Source: JBBQNR01 sp963774075
GTDB lineage: Bacteria; Actinomycetota; Thermoleophilia; Solirubrobacterales; JBBDJG01
DNA: 64,000 nt
NCBI GenBank assembly: GCA_963774075.1
Contig: CAVZDP010000002.1
Coordinates: 682,001 to 746,000 of the forward strand
Direction: 5' to 3'
Of this stretch, positions 19,616 through 28,235 are shown piece by piece. Position 1 is the stretch's first letter, and the number at the start of each line of letters is the position of its first letter. The notes beneath the pieces are model-generated. The model was not told where the DNA came from, ran no database searches, and saw only the letters and a list, made by a program, of their open reading frames with translations. Made by a program: the position numbers and the translations under genes.

Positions 19616-20245
19616 GTGAGAAGCGATTAGCGGCGGAGGCCGCCGCCGCGCTTGTCGAGGAAGGATCGACGGTCGGGCTCGGAACTGGCTCCACCGTCGC
19701 CTATCTCTTGCCGGCCCTCGCCGAACGCAGGCTCGACCTCCGCTGCGTCGTCACCTCTCGGGCCACCGAGGAGAAGGCTCGTCAGCTCGGCCTTCTCGTC
19801 GAGCCGTTCGACCGGCTGGACCGGCTCGACGTGGCGATCGACGGGGCGGATCAGATCGACCCGTCGGGATGGCTCGTGAAAGGAGGGGGCGGCGCCCACA
19901 CTCGCGAGAAGATTGTGGCCCTCGCGGCTGATCACTTCGTCGTAATCGCTTCCTCCGACAAGCTGGTCGAGGCACTTCTCGCCTCCGGTGCCGCTCGAGT
20001 TACTTGCGTACGGCTGTCAGGCCACCCTTAGCGTGCTCACCCCGGTGTCACTTAGGAAGTCACCTGCGAGTCCGGACAGCGGTCTTCATCGCCGACTATC
20101 TCGCTCCGATCGATAATCCCGCCAGCTCGCCGCACGGCTCGCCGCCACGCCCGGCGTGGTGGAGCACGGCCTCTTCTCTCCCGATCTCGTCGGCGAAGTA
20201 CTCATCGGCCGTGGCTTCAAGGCCGATCGCTTCGTTCCCAGGTAG
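19616..20245 (+). CDS. rpiA: ribose-5-phosphate isomerase A, several frameshifts
   Basis: It converts ribose 5-phosphate to ribulose 5-phosphate and so feeds rpe and tkt. The frame starting around 19612 encodes AAEAAAALVEEGSTVGLGTG STVAYLLPALAERRLDL (phosphate loop GTGST). VAIDGADQIDPSGWLVKGGG GAHTREKIVA (catalytic Asp and the KGGGGA loop) and FVVIASSDKLVEAL follow. After shifts it reads FIADYLAPIDNPA and VVEHGLFSPDLVGEVLIGRG, ending RFVPR at the TAG at 20243-20245. A GTG at 19616 is the only nearby start but is out of frame. The gene diverges from rpe across about 105 bases. Confidence 0.8.
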
Positions 20246-20273
20246 CGCAGTCATCGGTAACGGCTCCACACGA

Positions 20274-20306
20274 CGAGCAGGTGCCGCTCGTTGCGGCACC
20301 TGCTCG
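20274..20306. terminator. 14-bp perfect hairpin between convergent genes
   Basis: CGAGCAGGTGCCGC, loop TCGTT, GCGGCACCTGCTCG. It lies between the convergent rpiA and DoxX-like genes and probably ends transcription from both sides, although no T-run follows. Confidence 0.75.
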
Positions 20307-20321
20307 GGTGGTGCGGTCGCC

Positions 20322-20816
20322 TCAGTGGCGGCGAAACCGCAGCGGGGGGTCATATACGGAGGCCAGGCGGGCCAGGGTCAGCGCGGCGAGCATGAGTCCG
20401 AAGTCCCGCAGCGCGATGTCGTAGTAGTCGGAGTAGGTCAGGAGGTTGATGATGATGCCCCCCAACCAAGCAGCGACCACATACGCTCCGTAGCGCGGCT
20501 TCAGCGCGACGGCGAGGCCGGCAACGATCTCGGTGCCGCCGACGAAGTACATGAACTCCTGCCCCGTACCAGGTGCGATGTCGTTGATCCAGGGCGCGAG
20601 GTACTGAGGCCAGTCGACCATCACGTTGAAGAACTTGTCGAGCCCGAACGCAATCGGTGCGACGATGAATGCCAGCCGCATCAGAGCGTACGCCTGGTAA
20701 CGGGGGTCGCGCCAGTCCGCGCGTGCGGTGGTGGCGTTCCCATTCTTCGATGACGTAACCGGCGATGCCGGCTCGTACTCGGTGGTGTGACTGTGAAGTG
20801 TGTGGGCTGAAGGCAA
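20322..20816 (-). CDS. DoxX-like membrane protein
   Basis: A 164-residue protein with four membrane helices (YALMRLAFIVAPIAFGLDKF, FMYFVGGTEIVAGLAVAL, YGAYVVAAWLGGIIINLL, DFGLMLAALTLARLAS) after a polar N-terminal tail of about 40 residues. The pattern RxAFxxxPIxFGLDKFFNxMxxWPxYLAPW is that of DoxX-like proteins of unknown role, often linked to redox balance. It is a single-gene unit with the GTAAGA/GCTAA promoter upstream and AAAGGAG near the start. Confidence 0.7.
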   Translation of the reverse strand: MPSAHTLHSHTTEYEPASPVTSSKNGNATTARADWRDPRYQAYALMRLAFIVAPIAFGLDKFFNVMVDWPQYLAPWINDIAPGTGQEFMYFVGGTEIVAGLAVALKPRYGAYVVAAWLGGIIINLLTYSDYYDIALRDFGLMLAALTLARLASVYDPPLRFRRH

Positions 20817-20864
20817 TTGAGTCTCCTTTGTCTCGATGCGCCCCAGGTTGGGCTTCTCTAGGAG

Positions 20865-20892
20865 TTAGCGTCCGGGCGCCGGAGGTTCTTAC
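20865..20892 (-). promoter_or_regulatory. GTAAGA-N17-GCTAA promoter-like element (DoxX-like gene)
   Basis: On the minus strand GTAAGA (20892-20887), 17 bases, then GCTAA (20869-20865), about 50 bases before the start at 20816. It shares GTAAGAACCTCC with the copy before the universal stress protein. Confidence 0.7.
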
Positions 20893-20932
20893 CTCCTGGC
20901 TCACTCTTACTCGCCTTCTACGCAGGGACCGG

Positions 20933-21856
20933 TTATCGGGTGACGAGCGTGGGACGGTCGGCGTGCTGCACGACAGCGTTGGAAACGCTTCCGAGCAGCA
21001 TCGAGCGCACGCCCGTGAGTCCTCGCGACCCCATGACGATCATCGCCACGCGATAACGGTCGGCGATGTTGAGGATCGTCTTCCAGATGGGTCCGGTGGC
21101 CTCGATCGCGACCGACTCGGCCTCCAGGCCCGCGGCCTGTGCGATGCGGACGCCCTCGCTGGCGATCCGGCCGCCGTCCTCGGCTGCCGCCCGATCGAGC
21201 GAGACGGAGTTGACCCTGCCGGTGGTCGCGCCCGACCAGGAAAGGATGCCCCCGCCAACGATCGGCTGCCATACCGTCAGAACCAGCGCATGCCTACCGC
21301 GGAGCAGGTCGCCCGCGCGCTCGATTGCATGCTTGGCATCCTCAGATCCGTCGTAGCAAATAAGCAGAGGGCCATCAGCGGCTTCCACCTGCCCTCGTGG
21401 GTCCACCGCGAAGGTCGTCACCGGCAGACCAAAGCGGTCCTGGACGCGCTTGATCAGCCCTCGTTCCTGCCAGTTGGAGTGCTCTGAGCTGCGCAGCGCG
21501 ATCAAGATGTGATCGGGCCGGAACTCCGCAACGGCATCCTCGAAGGCGGTCAGGATGCTGTCATCGCCGGTTTTCCCGCTGGCCCGGGCGGCGATCGAGC
21601 TCATGTTGCCGAGGACGGTGTCGAGACGCTCATCCGCGGCATGTCGGGACGGATTGAGCTCAGAGGCCAGCCAGTCAAGTCGACCAGGAAGGCTGGGGGT
21701 GACCACGTACAGCTCGGCCGCGTCGTCGATGACAGCGCGCACCGCACGCGGCAGCTCATCCACGTCAGCCACCGCAGCATCCGAGACAAACAGGAGCCGC
21801 TGGATCGGTCTTCCGACGTCAGGGCTGCTCGGTTGGTTCGGTGAAAGCGGATGCAT
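20933..21856 (-). CDS. two-domain universal stress protein
   Basis: Starting at the ATG at 21856, which has AGGAGG nine bases upstream; a longer start at 21895 lacks a ribosome site. The first 135 residues form a UspA-like domain without an obvious ATP loop (LLFVSDAAVADVDEL, VVTPSLPGRLDWLAS, AVAEFRPDHILIALRSS, RFGLPVTTFAVD). The same domain stands alone at 35573-35980. The second half is a canonical UspA domain (LLICYDGSEDAKHAIERA, then VMGSRGLTGVRSMLLGSVSN, the GxxG-9x-GS/N ATP-binding signature). It probably binds nucleotide under stress. It has its own GTAAGA/GCTAA promoter. Confidence 0.85.
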   Translation of the reverse strand: MHPLSPNQPSSPDVGRPIQRLLFVSDAAVADVDELPRAVRAVIDDAAELYVVTPSLPGRLDWLASELNPSRHAADERLDTVLGNMSSIAARASGKTGDDSILTAFEDAVAEFRPDHILIALRSSEHSNWQERGLIKRVQDRFGLPVTTFAVDPRGQVEAADGPLLICYDGSEDAKHAIERAGDLLRGRHALVLTVWQPIVGGGILSWSGATTGRVNSVSLDRAAAEDGGRIASEGVRIAQAAGLEAESVAIEATGPIWKTILNIADRYRVAMIVMGSRGLTGVRSMLLGSVSNAVVQHADRPTLVTR

Positions 21857-21918
21857 TGAAGCGGGCCTCCTACTTCTCGAGCTGTTTTGCCGCAAGGTGA
21901 TCAGGCGGCTTCTAATGG

Positions 21919-21947
21919 TTAGCTTCCGTACCCCTGGAGGTTCTTAC
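21919..21947 (-). promoter_or_regulatory. GTAAGA-N18-GCTAA promoter-like element (universal stress protein)
   Basis: On the minus strand GTAAGA (21947-21942), 18 bases, GCTAA (21923-21919), about 60 bases before the start at 21856. Confidence 0.7.
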
Positions 21948-21967
21948 GTGTGAGCCGTGGCGACGAG

Positions 21968-23389
21968 CTATGTCGTCCTCACGCCTTCGTGTCCGAGCCC
22001 GGCAGTGATAGGCGAGGTGGGTAGCTCACTCGTACGAGACGAAAGCGGTTGGGTTCGCGGCTCGCCTCGTAGCTGGGGTGCGCGAAGTCGCGCGAGAGCG
22101 TGTCGAGCCAGGTCGACTCGCCGGCGTCGTTGCAACTGCTCGCGGTTCATCCCGCGCCTACCCTCGATCGCAACGAGCTCCTCGAGCGGGATGTCTGGGT
22201 CGGCGAGACGCCGGTCCTCGACAGCCACACGCTCGCGTATGAGCCGCTGGATATGTTCATTGACGTCCCACACGTTCACGTTCATGCCCGCCACGACGTG
22301 ATCTCCGGTCAGCCAGAAGGCAATGAACTCCCGGCTCGCGGGGTCACCCCGGAATACGACTCGGTCCCAGCTGTGAGCGAAGCCGGAGTACTCCATGCCG
22401 ACGTCGTACTGATCTGAGAAGAAATACGGGATGCGGTGGTAGGCGTCCGTATGCCCGAGCATGTTGCGGGCGGCTGCCGGCCCCTGGTTCAGTGCATTGG
22501 ACCAGTGCTCGACGCGGATCCCTTGCCCGTAGAACGGGTGGTGGGCATGGGCAACGTCGCCCGCGGCGAACACGCCGGGCCCGCTGGTCTGTAGGTGCTC
22601 GTCGACGAGGATCCCGTCATCCACCGCGATGCCGGCCTCCGCGGCGAGCTGGGTGCGCGGCTGCACGCCGACTCCGACGACCACGAAGTCGCACTCGAGT
22701 TCGCGCCCGTCGCTGGTGCGGACGCGCTCGACGCGCTTGTCTCCCTCAAAGGCCTCGACGCCTGTCTCCATGAGCATCTGCACCCCGTGGCCGGCGTGGA
22801 TGTCGCGGTAGACGGCGCCCACTTCACTGCCAAGTACTCGCTCCAACGGGACCGTGTTGGGGTCGATGACGGTGACGTCGAGGCCCCGCTGGCGGGCCGA
22901 GGCAGCGACCTCGGCGCCGATCCACCCGGCGCCGACCACGACGACCCTGCCACCGCGGTCCAGCCGTTCGCGGAGGACGTCGGAGTCCTCGACGCTGCGT
23001 AGGTAGAGCACCCCGTCAAGCTCGCTGCCGGGAATCTGAAGCTGTCGTGGCTCGGCACCGGTGGTCAGCAGCAGCCGGTTGTAGCGCAGCCGTTCGCCGT
23101 CGTCGAGCGTCAACTCCTTAGATGACGTGTTCAGATGCACGGCGGTCCGACCGAGGCGCAGATCGATGCTCTGCTCGGCGTAGAAGCCTTCGTTGTGGAC
23201 GTAGATCTTCTCGCGCCCGGCCTCGCCACGGAGGTAGTCCTTCGAGAGCGGCGGCCGTTCGTAGGGGCGCTCGTCCTCGGCGCCAATTAGCACGAGGCGC
23301 CCGTCGAATCCCTCGGCACGCAGGGTCTCGGCGGCCTTGGCGCCGGCCAGGCTGGCGCCCACGATGACGAATGTCTGCTTAGTGGTCAT
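21968..23389 (-). CDS. FAD-dependent ferredoxin/rubredoxin reductase-type oxidoreductase
   Basis: A soluble NAD(P)H-dependent flavoprotein of the ferredoxin-reductase family. The FAD site is TFVIVGASLAGAKAAETLRA. ERPYERPPLSKDYLRGE is the family signature. The NAD site is VVVVGAGWIGAEVAASARQR, and the second FAD block is GVFAAGDVAHAHHPFYGQGI with RVEHWSNALNQG. The start at 23389 overlaps the folE stop (ATGA), so the longer upstream frame was rejected. The last 60 residues beyond GMNREQLQRR are Arg-rich and exceed the usual 400-415 residues; they may be a frame error. It could be coupled to a redox partner outside the window. Confidence 0.85.
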   Translation of the reverse strand: MTTKQTFVIVGASLAGAKAAETLRAEGFDGRLVLIGAEDERPYERPPLSKDYLRGEAGREKIYVHNEGFYAEQSIDLRLGRTAVHLNTSSKELTLDDGERLRYNRLLLTTGAEPRQLQIPGSELDGVLYLRSVEDSDVLRERLDRGGRVVVVGAGWIGAEVAASARQRGLDVTVIDPNTVPLERVLGSEVGAVYRDIHAGHGVQMLMETGVEAFEGDKRVERVRTSDGRELECDFVVVGVGVQPRTQLAAEAGIAVDDGILVDEHLQTSGPGVFAAGDVAHAHHPFYGQGIRVEHWSNALNQGPAAARNMLGHTDAYHRIPYFFSDQYDVGMEYSGFAHSWDRVVFRGDPASREFIAFWLTGDHVVAGMNVNVWDVNEHIQRLIRERVAVEDRRLADPDIPLEELVAIEGRRGMNREQLQRRRRVDLARHALARLRAPQLRGEPRTQPLSSRTSELPTSPITAGLGHEGVRTT

Positions 23390-24015
23390 GCAATCTCCCT
23401 CGTGGTCAAGGCCAGGAACTCCTGGCGGGTGCGGGCGTCGTCGCGAACCAGGCCGCGCAGTGCGGAGGTCACGGTCCTGGAGCCGAACTTCTGCACGCCG
23501 CGCAGCGACATGCACAGATGCTCGGCCTCCAAGACCACGCCGACGCCCTTGGGCTGGAGCTCATGCTCGAGCCAGTCGACGATCTGGGTGGTCAAGCGCT
23601 CCTGGGTCTGAAGGTCGCGGGCGAACAGCTCGACGACGCGACCGAACTTGCTCAGGCCGATGATCCGTTCGCGTGGGAGGTACCCGATGTGCGCCACGCC
23701 GTAGAAGGGCAGCAGGTGGTGCATGCACAGCGAGTGAAACGGGATCGCCCGAGCGACGATCAGCTCGTCGTAACCGTCGTCGTTGGGGAAGGTGGTCGCC
23801 CGAAACGGCTGCGGCGTCAGCAGCTCGGAAAAGGCGTCGGCGACGCGACGAGGCGTCTCTTGAAGCGCTTCGGAGTCGATGTCGGCGCCTAGCGCCCCAA
23901 GGAGCTCGCGAGCGGCACGTTGCACTCCGGCATGGTCGATCTCGCGGTGGGAGTCGCGGGTCACGGCTGGTGTCGCCAGCGCGAGTCCCGTGACCCGCGG
24001 GGGTGGTGTGGTCAT
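23386..24015 (-). CDS. folE: GTP cyclohydrolase I
   Basis: It opens GTP to dihydroneopterin triphosphate for folate or pterin synthesis. The 209-residue protein carries ALQETPRRVADAFSELL, FHSLCMHHLLPFYGVAHIGY (zinc Cys and His, catalytic His), RIIGLSKFGRVVELFARDLQ TQERLTTQI, and VVLEAEHLCMSLRGVQKFGS (second zinc Cys). No other folate gene is adjacent. Instead it shares a coupled transcript with a flavoprotein, which suggests a special pterin or stress demand. The GTAAGA/GCTAA element ends six bases before the ATG, so the mRNA is probably leaderless. Confidence 0.95.
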   Translation of the reverse strand: MTTPPPRVTGLALATPAVTRDSHREIDHAGVQRAARELLGALGADIDSEALQETPRRVADAFSELLTPQPFRATTFPNDDGYDELIVARAIPFHSLCMHHLLPFYGVAHIGYLPRERIIGLSKFGRVVELFARDLQTQERLTTQIVDWLEHELQPKGVGVVLEAEHLCMSLRGVQKFGSRTVTSALRGLVRDDARTRQEFLALTTREIA

Positions 24016-24021
24016 GTAGGT

Positions 24022-24050
24022 CTTAGCGTCGTCATCCTCCGATCTCTTAC
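24022..24050 (-). promoter_or_regulatory. GTAAGA-N17-GCTAAG promoter-like element (folE)
   Basis: On the minus strand GTAAGA (24050-24045), 17 bases, GCTAAG (24027-24022), six bases, then the folE ATG at 24015. Confidence 0.75.
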
Positions 24051-24125
24051 CGATGCGCCCCGCGGAGGGAGCGACTGTTTCGGGATTCTGCTCCAGGTCG
24101 GTGGAGCTGAAGTAACTGACTGCGC

Positions 24126-24152
24126 GTAAGAGCGCGGGTTGCTGCGCGCTAA
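24126..24152 (+). promoter_or_regulatory. GTAAGA-N16-GCTAA promoter-like element (DUF2180 gene)
   Basis: GTAAGA (24126-24131), 16 bases, GCTAA (24148-24152). It lies about 60 bases before the ATG at 24212, which has its own AAGGAG site. Confidence 0.65.
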
Positions 24153-24211
24153 GAGGGCATAGACATCACTCAGGCGCCGGCTTTGCGCCCCTGGACAGTA
24201 AGGAGAACGGA

Positions 24212-24391
24212 ATGCAGTGTCACGAGTGCGCAGTTACAGGGCGTAAAGCAGGAGCAGTTGCGCTCTGCAAGCTCTGCTCGGCGGGACTTTGCCTTGGCCA
24301 TCTACAGGAGGCGGCGAACTATTCGAAGCGGGTGGGACCAGCCTGGCATGCCCGCATACGACTTGGAGCACGCATCCAAAGCGTCGGGTAG
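24212..24391 (+). CDS. DUF2180-type small zinc-ribbon protein, 59 aa
   Basis: A short Cys-rich protein. The ATG at 24212 follows AAGGAGAACGGA. It reads MQCHECAVTGRKAGAVALCK and then LCSAGLCLGHLQEAANY, the DUF2180 pattern (CxxC, GR, AVAxCxxCxAGxCxxH), which probably binds zinc. The C-terminus (WHARIRLGARIQSVG) is basic. These proteins are often found near stress genes in actinobacteria; their role is unknown. It lies between folE and the OsmC gene and has its own promoter element. Confidence 0.75.
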   Translation: MQCHECAVTGRKAGAVALCKLCSAGLCLGHLQEAANYSKRVGPAWHARIRLGARIQSVG

Positions 24392-24415
24392 CCGCAAACC
24401 CTCCAGGCGCGAGAG

Positions 24416-24444
24416 GTAAGAACGCTGTTGTTGCAGCGAGCTAA
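24416..24444 (+). promoter_or_regulatory. GTAAGA-N18-GCTAA promoter-like element (OsmC operon)
   Basis: GTAAGA (24416-24421), 18 bases, GCTAA (24440-24444), about 60 bases before the OsmC start at 24506. It begins just past the DUF2180 stop. Confidence 0.7.
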
Positions 24445-24505
24445 GAGGCCATGGACACAACGAACCGCGCCGCTGCACCACCAAGCGCGGAGGAAGGATT
24501 GCGCC

Positions 24506-24994
24506 ATGAGTGATCTGAGCTTCGATGTTGAGTTGATGTGGTCCGAAACCGAGGGTAAGGGCGCTGGAGAGATCCAGACCGACGACCTCGTTCTCGAGCT
24601 CTCCGGTCCGGAATCGATGGGTGGCCGCGGCGTCGGCACCAACCCCGAGGAGTTGCTCGTCTCTGCCGTGTCGTCCTGCTTCACGGCAACGCTGTTCGCG
24701 GTGCTGCGCCGTGCCAAGCTTCCGGTCGACTCGCTGGAGGTGGGCGCCAGCGGCACCGTGACCGGTTTCCCAGGCCATACGCGGTTTGCGGGCATCACGG
24801 TAAACCCCACGATCCTGGGAGGCGACGCCACGCGTCACCCGGAGTACGAAGCGGCAGCTGAGCGCGCCCACGATCGCTGCTTCATCGGCCACACCCTCTC
24901 TCCCGACGTCTACTACGAGGTCGGCTCAGTACGGGTGCGAGAGAACGCGGCGCTCGATGCCGACGAGCCCTCGCCCGCTTGGCGAGCGGCGTGA
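24506..24994 (+). CDS. OsmC-family protein
   Basis: A member of the OsmC/Ohr peroxidase-like family. From the ATG at 24506 (after GGAAGG) it reads MSDLSFDVELMWSETEGKGA and GGRGVGTNPEELLVSAVSSC FTATLF, with the first redox Cys in SSC. The second position is ERAHDRCFIGHTLSPDVYYE (Cys in RCF). Both Cys are kept, so peroxide reduction is plausible. The protein is 162 residues. The frame is open further upstream but lacks a ribosome site. A DUF488 gene follows 16 bases downstream. Confidence 0.85.
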   Translation: MSDLSFDVELMWSETEGKGAGEIQTDDLVLELSGPESMGGRGVGTNPEELLVSAVSSCFTATLFAVLRRAKLPVDSLEVGASGTVTGFPGHTRFAGITVNPTILGGDATRHPEYEAAAERAHDRCFIGHTLSPDVYYEVGSVRVRENAALDADEPSPAWRAA

Positions 24995-25010
24995 GATGGA
25001 GTGAGCGGCG

Positions 25011-25364
25011 GTGACCGTCGATGTGCGGATCAAGCGAGCCTACGACGCGGCCGAGCCCGGTGACGGCTACCGCGTGCTGATCGACCACGTCTGGCCCCGT
25101 GGGGTCTCCCGTGAGCGCGCCAACTTGGACGAGTGGGCACGGGAGCTGGCACCCAGCGACGAGTTGCGCAAATGGTTCGGCCACGTTCCCGAGCGGTTCG
25201 GCAAGTTTCGCTCTCGCTATCGCCGCGAGCTCGCCGCCCAGGGCGAGCGCCTCGCGGACCTGCGCCGCCGCGCGCGCAAGGGGCCCGTGACGATCGTCTA
25301 CGCCGCTCGCGATCGTGAGCACAACAACGCCGTCGTTCTCGCTGAGCTCGTACGCGAGCGCTGA
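25011..25364 (+). CDS. DUF488 family protein
   Basis: A 117-residue protein of the DUF488 family (VDVRIKRAYDAAEPGDGYRV, LIDHVWPRGVSRERANLDEW, WFGHVPERFGKFRSRYRREL, VTIVYAARDREHNNAVVLAE). The start is a GTG at 25011, 16 bases after the OsmC stop, so the two form an operon. The family is widespread and its biochemical function is not established. Linkage to OsmC suggests a stress role. Confidence 0.9.
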   Translation: MTVDVRIKRAYDAAEPGDGYRVLIDHVWPRGVSRERANLDEWARELAPSDELRKWFGHVPERFGKFRSRYRRELAAQGERLADLRRRARKGPVTIVYAARDREHNNAVVLAELVRER

Positions 25365-25396
25365 CGCTTGGGCACCGCTGCTGCGGCGCTGAGGCC

Positions 25397-25424
25397 GTAA
25401 GACCAAGCGGCGAATGGGAGCTAA
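25397..25424 (+). promoter_or_regulatory. GTAAGA-N17-GCTAA promoter-like element (acyl-CoA dehydrogenase)
   Basis: GTAAGA (25397-25402), 17 bases, GCTAA (25420-25424), about 50 bases before the start at 25474. Confidence 0.7.
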
Positions 25425-25473
25425 CAGGTCGAGAGACATAAGACCACAAGCCCAACCGAACCGAGGAACGACG

Positions 25474-26658
<1,185 letters not shown>

Positions 26659-26699
26659 CTCCAGGCCCGCCCCAGGCGACCAAGAATGCTCGCTCGTGC

Positions 26700-26728
26700 G
26701 TAAGAGCGGCGCGCATCGCGACGCTAAA
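26700..26728 (+). promoter_or_regulatory. GTAAGA-N17-GCTAAA promoter-like element (patatin gene)
   Basis: GTAAGA (26700-26705), 17 bases, GCTAAA (26723-26728), five bases, then the ATG at 26734. No ribosome site fits between, so the transcript is probably leaderless. Confidence 0.75.
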
Positions 26729-26733
26729 TAGAC

Positions 26734-27617
26734 ATGGAGCACTCAAATCCAACGGCATTCGTGCTCTCGGGCGGTGCAAGCCTTGGCGCGATCCAGGTCG
26801 GGATGCTCCACGCTCTCTACGAACGCGAAATCAAGCCCGACTTCATCGTCGCCACTTCGTCGGGGCGCTGAACGGCGCCTTTATCGCCGCGAGGCCCCAA
26901 AACGTCGCAACAACGGACGAGCTCGCCCAGATCTGGATCGATCTACGGCGCGGAAACGTCTTTCCGCTCAACCCGCTCACAGGGTTATTCGGGTTTGCGG
27001 GTCTGCGCAGGCACATGGTGCCCGACCACGCGGTGCGGGCGCTGATCGAGCAACACCTCACGACCGACCGGCTCGAGGAGCTTCCGATCCCCTTGCACGT
27101 CATAGCGACCGATGTCCTCACGGGGTCCGAGGTGAGGCTCTCGCGGGGTCCGCTGCCCGAAGCGATTCTCGCGAGCGCGGCCATTCCGGGAATTCTGCCT
27201 AGCGTCGATTGGCAAGGCCGCGAGCTGATGGATGGCGGTGTCGCGAACAACACCCCGATCAGTCACGCGATCGAGCTCGGAGCACGGCGGATCTACGTCC
27301 TGCCGACGATTCAGACATGCGAGCTCGAGTCCGCGCCTCGGGGTGCGCTTGGCATGATCGTCCACGCCACGAACCTGCTCGTTCATCGTCGCCTCGTCGA
27401 GGACATCGCGCGCTACCGGGACGCTGCAGAGCTGATGGTGCTGTCGCCCCCGTGTCCGGTCCGCGTGCAACCGATGGACTTCAGCCAGGCGGAGTCACTG
27501 ATCGAGCGAGCGCTCGAGGAGAGCCGGCAATTGCTTGACCGGTACGACCATGAACGGTCCATTTCGATCGGGCAGCAAGCTACTGCCGAACCTCGGCCGG
27601 CCACGCCGAGCTGCTGA
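26734..27617 (+). CDS. patatin-like phospholipase, one frameshift at the nucleophile motif
   Basis: A lipid acyl hydrolase of the RssA/patatin type. It starts MEHSNPTAFVLSGGASLGAI QVGMLHALYE (oxyanion loop SGGASLG). The GxSxG region at about 26850 reads ATSSGR-stop; adding one G restores ATSVGALNGAFIAARPQ with the nucleophile Ser. The rest is intact: PLHVIATDVLTGSEVRLSRG, AILASAAIPGILPSVDWQGR, LMDGGVANNTPI (catalytic Asp). About 293 residues when repaired. The lost base is one of a GG pair, so a sequencing error is likely. Confidence 0.85.
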
Positions 27618-27656
27618 CTGTCGCCAAGCAAACCGGTCGTCTCGGCTCGTGAGTAG

Positions 27657-27685
27657 GTAAGAAAGCGATCCTCGGGGACGCTAAT
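27657..27685 (+). promoter_or_regulatory. GTAAGA-N17-GCTAAT promoter-like element (78-aa gene)
   Basis: GTAAGA (27657-27662), 17 bases, GCTAAT (27680-27685), five bases, then the ATG at 27691. This geometry suggests a leaderless mRNA. Confidence 0.75.
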
Positions 27686-27690
27686 GAGAT

Positions 27691-27927
27691 ATGAGCAGTA
27701 ACCGTTCAATTCACGAGGAAGCCCAGGCGCAGGCCGTTTCCGGCGTCGCGGCCTGGCGTGAGGCGCGGCTTCACCTTGCGGGATTCGACCACGAGACCGC
27801 ATCGCGGCTTGCACGCGAGGACGCGATCGACCTTCATGCGTTGCTCGATTTCATCGACCACGGTTGTCCGCCTCATCTGGCGGCGCGCATCCTTGCTCCG
27901 CTCGACTCGAAAAGGGAATCGTGCTGA
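27691..27927 (+). CDS. small helical hypothetical protein, 78 aa
   Basis: This is an unrecognised small soluble protein (AVSGVAAWREARLHLAGFDH, ETASRLAREDAIDLHALLDF, IDHGCPPHLAARILAPL), probably all helical, with one conserved-looking HGCPP. It has the shared promoter element and is followed 40 bases later by the 27968 gene. Function is unknown. Confidence 0.6.
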   Translation: MSSNRSIHEEAQAQAVSGVAAWREARLHLAGFDHETASRLAREDAIDLHALLDFIDHGCPPHLAARILAPLDSKRESC

Positions 27928-27967
27928 CGATGGCTGTCGCTGTTAGCGTTGCCGCGGAGGAGGACGC

Positions 27968-28219
27968 ATGACCCGGCACGAAGACGAAAAGTTGCTGCGG
28001 GCGCTGCTTGGTCCCAAAGGGCCTGAGCTGAGCTGCGAGCAGTGCTTCGACGAGCTCGACCGCTACGTGGAGCTCGAGCTGGCAGGCGAGGACGCCGATG
28101 CGGCGATTCCCGGAATGCACGCGCACCTCGAAGGGTGCCCGGCCTGCCACGAGGACCACGTCAGCCTGCGAGCCTTCGTCACGAGCAATCCCGCAGACGA
28201 CGCGCACAGCGCGGAGTAG
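27968..28219 (+). CDS. zinc-finger anti-sigma-like small protein, 83 aa
   Basis: A short protein with a zf-HC2-like metal site: LSCEQCFDELDRYVELELAG, then HAHLEGCPACHEDH (CxxC and HxxxGCxxC). The helix between matches the anti-sigma zinc fold, but no membrane part or adjacent sigma gene is present. It could bind a sigma factor in solution. The start at 27968 follows GGAGGAGGAC. The GH15 gene starts 17 bases after its stop. Confidence 0.65.
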   Translation: MTRHEDEKLLRALLGPKGPELSCEQCFDELDRYVELELAGEDADAAIPGMHAHLEGCPACHEDHVSLRAFVTSNPADDAHSAE

Positions 28220-28235
28220 AGCGTGATCGCGGCCG

